Positions 19,685-29,292 of a stretch of 64,000 nt of DNA are shown in pieces. Numbering within the stretch: the first letter of the stretch is position 1; every line of letters begins with the position of its first letter. Location of the stretch: assembly GCA_020186115.1 (NCBI GenBank), contig WSYJ01000174.1, forward strand, positions 186,001 to 250,000, given 5' to 3'. The stretch is from Histomonas meleagridis. Its lineage: Eukaryota; Parabasalia; Tritrichomonadida; Dientamoebidae. A model generated the notes under the pieces. It searched no databases, was not told the DNA's origin, and worked only from the letters and a program-made list of their open reading frames with translations. The position numbers and the translations under genes are program-made.

Positions 19685-20320
19685 ATGGAAAAGGATGATT
19701 CTAAAAGTATTTCTTCATTAAATCTAGGAAATGAATTATATGACCCAAGCCTAAGGGATGGAGGAAAAATTGTTTTCAACAAAGAAGTACCAGTAGAATT
19801 TCGATCAGATGAAACAAAACGATCGGAAATGGTAATTCTAAGAATCAAGATCATTGAAATAGAAGACAAAGACGAACTCTCACTTTTGGTCATTGAAATT
19901 ACTTCAGAAGCAGATATTTTCTTTTTATATGAATTATCACTTAATTCTGATGATTTCGATCAATTCAAACAAGAACAAAAAATGGAAACTGAGTTTGAAG
20001 ATTTCCCACAAATTTTGATTGAAATTTTAACAGAGGTCGCAAAACAGACGGAAGTCTTTAATGTCAATTTTACAGTTTCAAAAGATACTGGATCGCTGAA
20101 TGTTCAGCAAACATTGAAATTCAAAACTGTTGACATCTTTTCACTTGGTTTTATTCCTGCTTCTGATGATTATATCAGGGATCAAATTCAATACCGATAC
20201 AATACGATTCGAATGGAGGCTGTTAAGGCAAAAACTGAGCTTAACAATTTGTACTCTATGTTAAAAATTAGGAATCCTGGCGTTCTTAAGCAAATGAAAA
20301 ATCACAGATCTTTTAAATGA
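19685..20320 (+). CDS. SAS-6-like protein without long coiled coil
   Basis: 211 residues. Residues 25-175 match the SAS-6 N-terminal head: VFNKEVPVEFR, LSLLVIEITSEADIFFLYELSL (FFLYELS at 79-85), DFDQFKQEQKMETEFEDFPQILIEIL, and a final FSLGFIPASDD strand region. SAS-6 heads dimerise to make the ninefold centriole/basal-body cartwheel. Here only a short helix follows (about 35 residues), not the long coiled coil of SAS-6, so the protein resembles SAS6L, a basal-body paralog that lacks the coil. Human XRCC4-like relatives share the fold, but the FFLY..L motif favours SAS-6. Confidence 0.75.
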   Translation: MEKDDSKSISSLNLGNELYDPSLRDGGKIVFNKEVPVEFRSDETKRSEMVILRIKIIEIEDKDELSLLVIEITSEADIFFLYELSLNSDDFDQFKQEQKMETEFEDFPQILIEILTEVAKQTEVFNVNFTVSKDTGSLNVQQTLKFKTVDIFSLGFIPASDDYIRDQIQYRYNTIRMEAVKAKTELNNLYSMLKIRNPGVLKQMKNHRSFK

Positions 20321-20436
20321 AAATATTATATCAATAAATTTAAATTTTTGAAATTTTAAGGATATGGGTATTGAATTAAATATAGTTTCTGATTTGCAAT
20401 TCAAGGAAAATGGCCAAATGAAAATTATTGCCAAAA

Positions 20437-20442
20437 AACGGT
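20437..20442 (+). promoter_or_regulatory. AACGGT motif upstream of the unknown gene at 20528
   Basis: AACGGT lies 85 bases before the ATG at 20528 and 8 bases before a non-ATG open extension. Confidence 0.35.
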
Positions 20443-20527
20443 AAAAATCTTGGAATTCAAAAAATTGAAATTATATTCTGCCGGCAAAATTTTCGTTCAA
20501 AAAGAAATTTTAAATTTTTTATTTTAC

Positions 20528-21430
20528 ATGAAGCAAGAAAACAACCTAGTGATCTCTTGTAGCAATACATCAGACTTAATACTAAAATGCACCAGTAGCA
20601 ATATTGTTTTGGAGCAACTCAAATTAACAACTGATATCAATGAATTAACTCTTCGAATTAAAAGTTTTATAATAAAAAACAAAATAACCAAATGCACTTT
20701 CAATGTACAAAATTTAAAGATGGATTTCATCCAAAAAATATTAAATACAGTTTTGGGAACTGGGAAATGTTCCATTGAATTTAATACACCAAAAAAGATT
20801 CAAATAGATTCTTTAAATCCAATTATGTCATTCACGTCAACTGGAAAAAAGAATGGTAAGTCACATGTATTTTTTCACATCCTTCAAAATATTTCTCATG
20901 CTTATAACAAAATTTGTGTAATTATACCAACAAGCAAAGAATGTTTCGAAGAAATTTCCCTTAACAGCATATCATCAGTTTCGTTAAATACAAAAGAGAG
21001 AAATTTTATACTAAAACTACAGAAGCTTGGATTAGTTCAAAATGTTATAATTTCCAATGATATCAAAAAGGCAATTTACAAATCTGATGATATTGCGGAC
21101 TTAACTATTTTATATACACCTCAATGTGAGTCTCCATCTATAGACAGTACAATCTTTTGTGTTGTTTCTTATGATACATTGTTTGGCAATGTTCGTGACA
21201 CAACACTATGGCCTGGTCTTATAAACTTACATAAAGATTATAATTTTATTGTAACAAAAAAGGAATTTACTCAAGAAGAAAGCGAAAGGTGTAAATACTT
21301 GTTTAAGGATAATAATGTTTTTCTTGCAAGTATTAATGATGATGAAGTTAACATTGATGATAACTTCGATTTTGTTATACAAAATTATGATACAAAAAAC
21401 ATAATACAGTTTCATATTTATCATTTTTAA
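20528..21430 (+). CDS. protein of unknown function
   Basis: 300 residues from the first ATG; the frame is open a further 26 codons upstream without an ATG. No family recognised. It is rich in Ile, Lys, Asn and Ser, with alternating beta-like strands. A STGKKNGKS loop followed by HVFFHIL is reminiscent of a P-loop but lacks the required first Gly/Ala spacing. A C-terminal half with strands ICVIIPTS, NVIISND, LTILYTP and TIFCVVSYD looks alpha/beta. No signal peptide or membrane segment is seen. Confidence 0.5.
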   Translation: MKQENNLVISCSNTSDLILKCTSSNIVLEQLKLTTDINELTLRIKSFIIKNKITKCTFNVQNLKMDFIQKILNTVLGTGKCSIEFNTPKKIQIDSLNPIMSFTSTGKKNGKSHVFFHILQNISHAYNKICVIIPTSKECFEEISLNSISSVSLNTKERNFILKLQKLGLVQNVIISNDIKKAIYKSDDIADLTILYTPQCESPSIDSTIFCVVSYDTLFGNVRDTTLWPGLINLHKDYNFIVTKKEFTQEESERCKYLFKDNNVFLASINDDEVNIDDNFDFVIQNYDTKNIIQFHIYHF

Positions 21431-21554
21431 ATATAAATGACATAATCAGTGCTGATCAAATGTCATTAGGTAGCTTATGAATATTGAATTTTTATAAATA
21501 CTATCATTAAAATAAAAATTTATAAAATTTAAAATTTTATTTTTTAATGAAATA

Positions 21555-22050
21555 TTATTTCATTTGTTGGAAATTGAAATCTTCAATATTTGGAATTCTG
21601 GATTTTTTTCCATAATAATCAAACCATCCTTGGAAAAAGATGCACCTTTTATTATTTAAGGGATCTCTTGACATCATTCCATATTTTTTCATGGTTAAAT
21701 AACGTGCATTCAAACAATTATGTGTATATGTGTTAAATTTTTTCTCTTTCATTATTTTTGCCATAGATATAGCAAAATCACCTACTGTAAAATTAATCGA
21801 AGAGAACTTTTGATCTGGATCATCATGGATCCAAATTCTTTTTTGAAATTTAAAATTTTCTTCCTGGAATATAATTATTACACCTTGTTACATGAACAAA
21901 ATTGTCATTCATATATTCGATCATATAATATCCAGTAACTGATGTGATGACAGTTGCTGAATGACAGAGAACAACACCATAACAATCAATACATGATGGA
22001 ATTGACAAAGGTCTTCTTACAGCAACTCCTGAAATGACTTTGGAATTCAT
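21555..22050 (-). pseudogene. frameshifted papain-like/NlpC-LRAT-type gene remnant
   Basis: Two pieces on the minus strand. The first (22050 to 21850) has YGVVLCHSATVITSVTGYYMIEYMNDN. The second is open through RIWIHDDPDQKFSSINFTVG and GDFAISMAKIMKEKKFNTYT to HNCLNARYLTMKKYG. They overlap and lie one base out of register near 21850, so a single-base indel separates them. A His in CHSATV and a Cys in HNCLNA fit the His and Cys of circularly permuted NlpC/P60 or LRAT-like proteins. The family call is weak; the frameshift is clear if this was one gene. Confidence 0.4.
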
Positions 22051-22258
22051 TTCAAAGGAAGATATATTACATTTTATCTGAGGGATTAAATTAGACGCGT
22101 GAACCTTAATTGGAAATATATTTTATATGATAAAATTTTAACTTTAACTCAAAAGCTTTAGTTTTTTCTTTTCGTTTACCCTTCTGTCTTTCCAATCAGC
22201 GATTTTTACGACCGGTAAAAACCGTTTCTCTCAATATGAATTCTTTGTCTAAAGAAAA

Positions 22259-23121
22259 AAAATGAATAAATGTTTTATTCATAGATTGACCAAGATTCTT
22301 GGATTATATTGGGTTGCAGGTGTTCCCATGCCCAAACCATGCATTGTGCTGTTGTAATTTAGTAAATTTTTTTTTATTGTTTTGATTGTACCCTATTCGA
22401 AACAGATAACGTGCTGTAGTCTTCAAACACCCGATGGCCCTTCGATTTAATGGTTGAAATTCATCAGTCATACCTGGTGGTATGAAATATAATTTAATCT
22501 TCAGAGTTTCTGCCAAAGTTACCATACCATTCAAAAACATAACCAGCATGTTTCATCCACATTGACAATTGTACTATTCAACAGAAATTAGTAGGTTTGG
22601 TATTGTTTCGATTCAATTAGATTTTTCTTAACAGTCACATTTGGTCTCCTTTTAGGATGTAAAACTCTAGAAAAAAGATGATTTCTCTTTTTTATAATCT
22701 GCGATATATTGGTGTGAAACTAAAAAATCTTTCGTTTTTTCAAAATTTGTTATATCTTGATATTTTGTTAAATATGCATTAATGGCGATTACTATGAAGT
22801 CTTCATTGGTAAACACATAACCTGGTTGTAAAAAACAACTGACAATAAAATTTATAATTGATTGTTCTTCTATGTCTGTAAATATCCTATGATCACCACC
22901 ATGATCATTATTCCATGGTCTCCAAGCAGGATTATGCTTCAATTTATTTTTCCAGGATCTTCGTGTGGAATCAGGAATTCCCTTGTTTGTGCAATTTTAG
23001 AAATTCTTGGGTATCCTCTTGAAATTTGAGTTATAACACATTCGAGAATTGGCCTTTTTTTGTAATTCGTGTAGTCTTTATTAGGTTTTCTAGTCAATAT
23101 ATTGTTGTGCATTGTGGCCAC
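22259..23121 (-). mobile_element. decayed pogo/CENP-B-type DDE transposase
   Basis: Fragments in order on the minus strand. HNPAWRPWNNDHGGDHRIFT with a following helix set (22942-22667) is the N-terminal region of trichomonad DDE endonucleases. A short piece with NVDETCW near 22556 holds the first catalytic Asp. The piece at 22549-22304 has LYFIPPGMTDEFQPLNRRAIG, the signature just past the second Asp in pogo/Tigger transposases. There are at least two frameshifts and an internal deletion joining VDETCW almost directly to the IPPGMTD block, so the core domain is lost. No clear terminal inverted repeats were found. Confidence 0.75.
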
Positions 23122-24081
23122 GCTAGGCCGTTTACTATTTTTTGAATACTATAAACGGTCGGAAAAATCGCGAATTGGAGAGACATCAGGGTAAATTTTT
23201 CGGAACAAAAATATAAATGATATCAAAGATTTCAAAATCTTTTACTAAATTTTACACACCTACACATGAATAGAATATCAATGGACGTGTGGGAACAATT
23301 GGAATTAAAGTTCATGCAGGGAAACATCATGGTGAAATTTATAGGTTTAAACACCCGAATGGAAAATAAGTATTAATAACTCTGGTACTCATGGAAGTGC
23401 TATTTGCTGTTTTGATTACTATTACACGTTCAGACAAAAAACTTTTTATATAAGAAATCAATAACCAAATCAAACAGCAATATTCACACCTACATAGGTG
23501 GAACATGAACCATTAAAACCACCTTCACCAACAAAAACACATATGACTACAGAAGCACCCACCCTGTTGCATTATATGCTATTTGGGGAAGCTCTTGAAG
23601 AATTCCAGCGCTAGCACATAAATATTTGATAATAATGGCGGAACAAGAATAATAATATGCATTATATGTTATGCTGCTAATATATTATACTGAAAAATTC
23701 AGTTTTTTATAAAAAAGTATCAACAAAAATCATATGCAAATATTAATAAATCATCAATATCGCCAAAAATTTGCTTCAATTAAAAATTGTTTGCAAATAA
23801 AACAAAAAATTTTTGATTACTGACAATAAATATTTGTCTTAAAGGTGTAGTTTCTTTGATAATCTTTAATAAATATGATATAAATAAATATATTAAAACT
23901 TCACATTAAAATCCGCATCTCTGTTTTTTCTTGCATGTGTTGTACTAACAACAGAAAATTTTGTTTTTACTATAAATATTTATAAACATTTTGTAAAAAT
24001 TATTTTCTTTTTTATCATATGATTCATTTATCGGTATGAATTAACCGTTATAAATTTATAAGATTTTTGCAAAGAAATTTA
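23122..24081. other. intergenic region between transposase relic and ankyrin pseudogene
   Basis: No supported gene. A CCGTTTA...TAAACGG inverted pair at about 23129-23156 carries two facing copies of the AACGG core. AACCGTT at 24043-24049 belongs to the ankyrin copy that follows. Confidence 0.4.
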
Positions 24082-24988
24082 ATGTCAAGCAAGAAAATGA
24101 CAAATCAAACTAAAAATGAATGGAAATTCCTTACATCAATTGAAAAGATAATTTTTAATTTGAACAAGAAAACGGAATGAAAATTAATGATTTCATTATT
24201 AATCAAGCAACTGAAATCGGTAATATATTTCTTGTAAAATATTTCCTTGAAACCAATCAGCGTCCTAAAGATATTTTGGTATATGCAGCTATATCAAATA
24301 ATCTTGAACTTATTTATTATTTTTTAGATCAAAAAGGAATTGATGTTAATGTAAAAGATCAAACTCTTTTCAATATTTTGATGTATAATATGATATATTA
24401 ATATTTTCATCTGGATTAGGAAATATTGAACTTGTTGAATACGTTTTAAAACAAGAAGGAATTGATATTAATGCTAAAAATATTTATATGTTTTATTTTA
24501 TATTTATTTTAATAATTTTATATTTCAAAATAATATTTGGAAATTATTTAAATTATTTCTAACAGCACTTATATGGGCATCTAAAAATGGTTATACAGAA
24601 ATAGTTAAATTACTTCTTGAACAAGAAGGAATTGATATTAATGCTAAAGATATTTATTTGTTTTATTTAGAATTTAGTTTAATAATTTTGGATTTCAAAA
24701 TAATATTTGGAAATTATTTAAATTATTTAAAACATCACTTATATTAGCATCTTCAAATGGTTATACAGAAATAGTTAAATTACTTCTTGAACAAAAAGGA
24801 ATTGATATTAATGCTAAAGATATTTATTTGTTTTATTTAATATTTATTTTAATAATTTGATATTTCAAAATAATATTTGGAAATTATTTAAATTATTTAA
24901 AACATCACTTATTTATGCATCTTCAAATGGTTACATAGAAATAGTTAAATTACTTATTGAACATAATAATGCGAACAAAGTCGTGTAA
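24082..24988 (+). pseudogene. internally deleted ankyrin gene with four ankyrin units
   Basis: Starts like ankyrin gene 1 (NEWKFLTSIEKIIFNLNK) at ATG 24082. It then jumps out of frame to NGMKINDFIINQATEIGNIF, which corresponds to near the end of the gene 1 N-terminal ORF, so roughly 0.8 kb has been deleted. Ankyrin units follow with anchors at 24392, 24562, 24732 and 24902 and a distinct end (EHNNANKVV, TAA at 24986-24988). The first spacer is 48 bases shorter than usual (anchor step 122 from 24270). The frame break at the deletion point makes it a pseudogene. Confidence 0.75.
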
Positions 24989-25147
24989 GCGAAAAATGCT
25001 CACCAAAATAAACCTTATCCTTAAATAAAATAAGATAAACTTTTCCTATTTCACGTACAACTTTTAGGGTACCCTTAAGGCAGGAGCCCGTTTATGAATT
25101 AGTGATTTTTTCCCACGTTAAAATTTCAGAAATTTTGTTTCTTTCAC

Positions 25148-25615
25148 ATGATCCCAGAAGATGCAGGTGGATTTCCACCAAGAGTTACTCCATTTACGAT
25201 TTTTATTTCCAGAAATAGAGAACGTACTGCAATTGAAAACCCAAACTTAACACCAGTAATGATATCACAAAAATTAGCAGCAGAATGGGCTTCATACACT
25301 CCTGAACAACGAGCTTTGTATAACGAAGAATCTAGTTACTCATTTGAGGAACCTTACAAGCAAAAACAAAATGAATATAACCCATTATGTGAAGCAGTTA
25401 TCAACGCTGCAAATGACATATCAACACTCCCACAACCAACGGATATGGCATCATATGTAAATTGGTTAGGCGCTCAAATTGTTAGTCAATATTATTCAAC
25501 TCATGGATGCCTCCCACCCGAATTAATAGAAAACCTTCAAAAAGGAACATTTATGTCACAGCCTCCATCAGACCTTATGAAAAATATTATAAATCAAGCG
25601 TCCCAAAATCAATAA
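25148..25615 (+). CDS. HMG-box protein
   Basis: 155 residues. Residues 10-65 form an HMG box: PPRVTPFTIFISRNRERTAIENPN, then a helix ISQKLAAEWASYTPEQRALY with the conserved Trp and the P-Q-R-A-Y run. HMG boxes bend DNA and act in chromatin or transcription. The C-terminal 90 residues are helical without a known domain. There is no AACGGT motif directly upstream, unlike many neighbours. Confidence 0.8.
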   Translation: MIPEDAGGFPPRVTPFTIFISRNRERTAIENPNLTPVMISQKLAAEWASYTPEQRALYNEESSYSFEEPYKQKQNEYNPLCEAVINAANDISTLPQPTDMASYVNWLGAQIVSQYYSTHGCLPPELIENLQKGTFMSQPPSDLMKNIINQASQNQ

Positions 25616-26430
25616 ATATAATTAATTATCAAAATCACAATACCTGAATATACTCTAATTCATTGCATATTCATGATTTTCCCATATTTTGAAAAAAATC
25701 TCTTTGAGAAATTTGTTACATTTTTTTCAAGTATTTTTATTATTAAAGTTGTACATAAAAATGAAAAAATCATCAAACAAACAAAACAAAGGATGGAACC
25801 AATTACATTTTATATCAGAAAATTATTAAATTATTAAGTGAAATATGTGGATTTAACGTCAAGATAAAGACGCATTCATATGATTAAATTATAAACCTTT
25901 AATAGGACATAAATAGGTGCAGTGAAAAACCTGTAGATCCACACCTTGATATAATCCACGCCTACAGTCTAGCATTATTCATAGAGAATGATAATAAATA
26001 TTTTTGATGATTTTGAAATTTTCACTAAGGAGAACGTTAACATAAAAAATACTTTTTTCTCGATTTTCGGATCAATTACACAACCGCAGACCAAACCTCC
26101 AAATCTTCTCAATCGATTTTTGGGTGGTAAATTTAGAACGATAGAAAATGATCCCACTTTTTTAAAGAAATTTCTTTCAATTTGATTTTCAAGAAAAATA
26201 TAAATGACACCTATTTTAAATGAAAATGGAAAACGGTTTGGCAAAATACAGCCCGATTAAAAAACATTAAAAAAGTGATGCGTGTCACAATAATTTATTG
26301 AATACTTTATGTTTTCTATGAATTCATATCCCCGATACTGAATATATGTTAAAATTTCTATTTGGTCAAATTTTGTTGTCGGTCTACAGGTTTTTCACGG
26401 CAGTTTATATCTTTTCAAAAAGTATACAAT
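25616..26430. other. AT-rich intergenic region
   Basis: No supported gene. Overlapping open frames on both strands at 25975-26244 have no family resemblance. Confidence 0.35.
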
Positions 26431-27216
26431 ATGTTTATATATTTACATATTGTAACATCAGCGACATCTGCAGAAGCAGCGCATACTATCATTAAACTTC
26501 AACAGGAGAATCCAGGGTTTGACAACATCATAGTTAACACGTGTATTAACTATGTTGGCATAGAAAAAACGTTTAATCGAAATCTTGGCACGATGATTCA
26601 TTATCTTTTCAGTGTAAGTGACAACAACATTTCCATTGTCGAGGGAGGATTTTACACGAGTTATACACAATGCCATACATATTCCATGCATCGAATTACG
26701 GGTCTTGCAAACTTATATGCATATCTTTTGACGTAAGATGCGATTTCATGGAAAGTATTAAGCATTGTTCGACTTCCTGAAGATGAAACTAATTCTGCGC
26801 AACGTGTTTTCATTCGATTCCTAATGGAAGAACTTGCAAAGAACCTTTCATACGCGGGACTTTTAAAGAAACTCAATAATGATAACGTTGCACAATGGAC
26901 AAGCGGAATATTCCTTACTGATACACTTGAGCACGGGGAATTTGTTGTCATGTTCTTCACGCAAATTAAATTGGAGTTTCTGCTCGAGAAAGTGAATAAA
27001 GAAGTGATGAGAATGACCGAAGAAGTTAACAGGAAACGCGAAGAAGAACTCGCGCTGTTAAGGAAACAAAACGTTGAAACAGTGGAAGAAGTTCAAGTTT
27101 TTGATGATAATGATAATGACAATAAAATGGAAAACGTCGATGAGTTCTATGAAGAAATAGAAGTCGACGAGGGAAGAAGAAGACATCGTCATAGACACCA
27201 TCATAGACATCATTGA
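26431..27216 (+). pseudogene. unknown gene interrupted by one in-frame TAA
   Basis: From ATG 26431 the frame reads to TAA at 26734-26736, then stays open in the same frame to TGA at 27216. Coding-like text continues right after the stop (DAISWKVLSIVRLPEDETNS, then AQRVFIRFLMEELAKNLSYA). Combined length would be about 260 residues, ending in a coiled coil and a His/Arg-rich tail (RRRHRHRHHHRHH). The rise in GC toward the 3' end resembles intact genes nearby. A recent nonsense mutation, stop readthrough or a sequencing error are all possible. The family is not recognised. Confidence 0.5.
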
Positions 27217-27517
27217 GGATTTATGAATAAAGATTTAATTATAATTCATGTGATGATATTTGGAATATTTTTTATTAAAAATATAAAAATGTTTTGATAT
27301 AATATGTATGTTTCGGCGGTATAGGAAACATTTTATTGATGCTTTGGGTTTATCTTCAATATCAAATCCTTCTTGAAATGTATGTCCAAGTAGAAAAGAA
27401 TAGCAACAAATAATTGTCTGATTTGGAGATATTGGGGCAAGTTGATTTTTACCTTTGAGATTTAAACAACTTAACTAACTTCATGATAAATAATTTTATT
27501 ATTACAAAAATAATCGC
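27217..27517. other. short intergenic region
   Basis: AT-rich, no gene seen. Confidence 0.3.
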
Positions 27518-27868
27518 TTATGCTACTAAAGTCGTGAGCATTGGGTTATCTGACTTTGCGTTTTCATCTCTTTCTTTCTCAACTTCCTTTAGTCTTCGAC
27601 AATACATTATAACAAACCCGCCAAAAACAAACAAAGAGAGAAAACGTGTACCAAGAATTACTATGGTAGGTATTAAATTGACCTTGATTGCCATTATTCC
27701 AGATGTTTTTGTGGAATTTGAAGAATTTTTATCTTGAGATTTTTTATATATTTGTATGTTTTTGCCTTTTTCAGTTAGATGTGTTCTCTGTAATTTTGTT
27801 GATATTGCATTTGATTTTGTTTTGAAGAAAAATAAATCAAAATCATTTGACATATGTAAACTGCTCAA
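27518..27868 (-). pseudogene. membrane anchor and tail of a surface protein (fragment)
   Basis: The C-terminal part codes a Ser/Asn/Thr-rich stalk (DKNSSNSTKTSG), one hydrophobic span (LIPTIVILGTRFLSLFVFGG, then FVIMYC) and a short charged tail (RRLKEVEKERDEN ... MLTTLVA). This is the end of a typical trichomonad type I surface protein. The upstream part is not recognisable, and ankyrin gene 2 starts only 66 bases away. A beta-helix ectodomain fragment on the same strand lies at 31386-32212, beyond the ankyrin gene. Confidence 0.4.
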
Positions 27869-27933
27869 AACCTTTCAAAAAGTATTTTTCAGGGAAATAT
27901 GCATCGTTCATTTTGAATCAAAATCGTTTCATT

Positions 27934-29292
27934 ATGATGACTGAAAGCACACAGACCCTTGAATCAGAAAATAAAGTAAATAATACATCAATTAATAACC
28001 AATCTGTACATATGCAAAAGTTGATTTCTTTAGAACAGGTTATTTTTAATCTTACAGAAAAAAACTTTGAAATTTCTGTTGCAAAAACAATGAATTTATT
28101 TGATAAAGATTTTCCTTTTACATTTAATTATTGTATAATTGTTTTAGTTTATTCAGCATTTTCATCTCAAAGAGAATCAATCCAAACATATTTAAATTAT
28201 TTACAAGAAATTCAAACACAAGAAGAATCAATTCTTCACAACAATCCAAAAATTATTGAAATTTTTACTAATTATATATCAGAATTTAATACACAAGAGA
28301 CATATTATATCATTGAAAAAATGATTGAAAAAGAATTAATTAATATAAATATTACCAAGAACTTTCATACTAATTATTTTTCACATTATAAAACTGAAGA
28401 AGAAAACAAGAAAAACGATTCTAAAGATCCATTTAATAAAGAATTTAAAAATAATTATGAAAAATTATCAAAGAATGATTGGGAACTTCATAAGCAATTA
28501 GTTAGAGAAGGAGTTAATCCGAATGAAATATCAAAAATCATTCGAAATGATGATATAGAGAAACTTCAAGAAATATCAACACAAGAAGATTTTGATTTTA
28601 ATCAAATCATTAAACCATCACTTTATGAAAGATATTCTTTTATTAACAAAGAAAATGTTACATTAATTGATTTTGCAGCATTTTTTGGAGCAATTCAATG
28701 TTTTAAATATTTATTAATGAATAATGCAAAAGTCGAAAATACAGGTAAATATGCAATTGCAGGTGGAAATCTTGAAATTATTTATTTATGTGAACAAAAT
28801 CATTCGACATTTAACAGTGTTTATGAAATAGCAATTAAATTTCATCGAAATGATATCTTTAAATATATTTATGAAAACAAAATCGAAAAATTAGATCAAA
28901 ACAATCAACAATATTTATTAACATATGTAAGTACAAACAAAATTCCATTTAAAAACTTTGGATATTATATAAGTAACACGCAAACATTAACTGATATTAA
29001 ATTCCAAGAACAAATTTATCAATGTATTAATATTGGTAATTATGAAATTCTTTCATTTTTAGAAGAAGAAATCAAATTCGATGAATATATAATTAATGTA
29101 TCAGCGAAAACAGGTAATTTATATCTTGTCGAATATTTTCTTGAACATAATCAAATTCCGAAAAACATTTTAGTTTTTGCATCAGAATCAGGTAATATTG
29201 AACTTGTTCAGTATATCATTAAACAAGAAGGGATTGATATTAATACTAAAAATATTAATTTGTTTGTAATAAAATATGTTTTAATGTTTTGA
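27934..29292 (+). CDS. ankyrin gene 2, N-terminal ORF (DUF3447-type)
   Basis: 452 codons from ATG 27934; the frame is open further upstream but homology to gene 1 begins near ISLEQVIFNLTEKN. It shares with gene 1 the segments GVNPNEISKIIRNDDIEKLQ, EDFDFNQIIKPSLYERYS, LIDFAAFFGAIQCFKYLL and NTGKYAIAGGNLEIIYLCEQ, and ends in degenerate ankyrin repeats up to GIDINTKNIN before running into a spacer and stopping. An insert near residues 145-185 (EEENKKNDSKDPFNKEFKNN) is absent from gene 1. As in gene 1, further repeats lie downstream in shifted frames. Confidence 0.85.
   Translation: MMTESTQTLESENKVNNTSINNQSVHMQKLISLEQVIFNLTEKNFEISVAKTMNLFDKDFPFTFNYCIIVLVYSAFSSQRESIQTYLNYLQEIQTQEESILHNNPKIIEIFTNYISEFNTQETYYIIEKMIEKELININITKNFHTNYFSHYKTEEENKKNDSKDPFNKEFKNNYEKLSKNDWELHKQLVREGVNPNEISKIIRNDDIEKLQEISTQEDFDFNQIIKPSLYERYSFINKENVTLIDFAAFFGAIQCFKYLLMNNAKVENTGKYAIAGGNLEIIYLCEQNHSTFNSVYEIAIKFHRNDIFKYIYENKIEKLDQNNQQYLLTYVSTNKIPFKNFGYYISNTQTLTDIKFQEQIYQCINIGNYEILSFLEEEIKFDEYIINVSAKTGNLYLVEYFLEHNQIPKNILVFASESGNIELVQYIIKQEGIDINTKNINLFVIKYVLMF

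Noticed and set aside
20843-20875. P-loop NTPase in the unknown gene at 20528
   Set aside because: STGKKNGKS lacks the Gly/Ala at the first Walker A position and no Walker B is evident.
25975-26244. Overlapping small frames on both strands
   Set aside because: No recognisable domain or motif; AT-rich chance frames.
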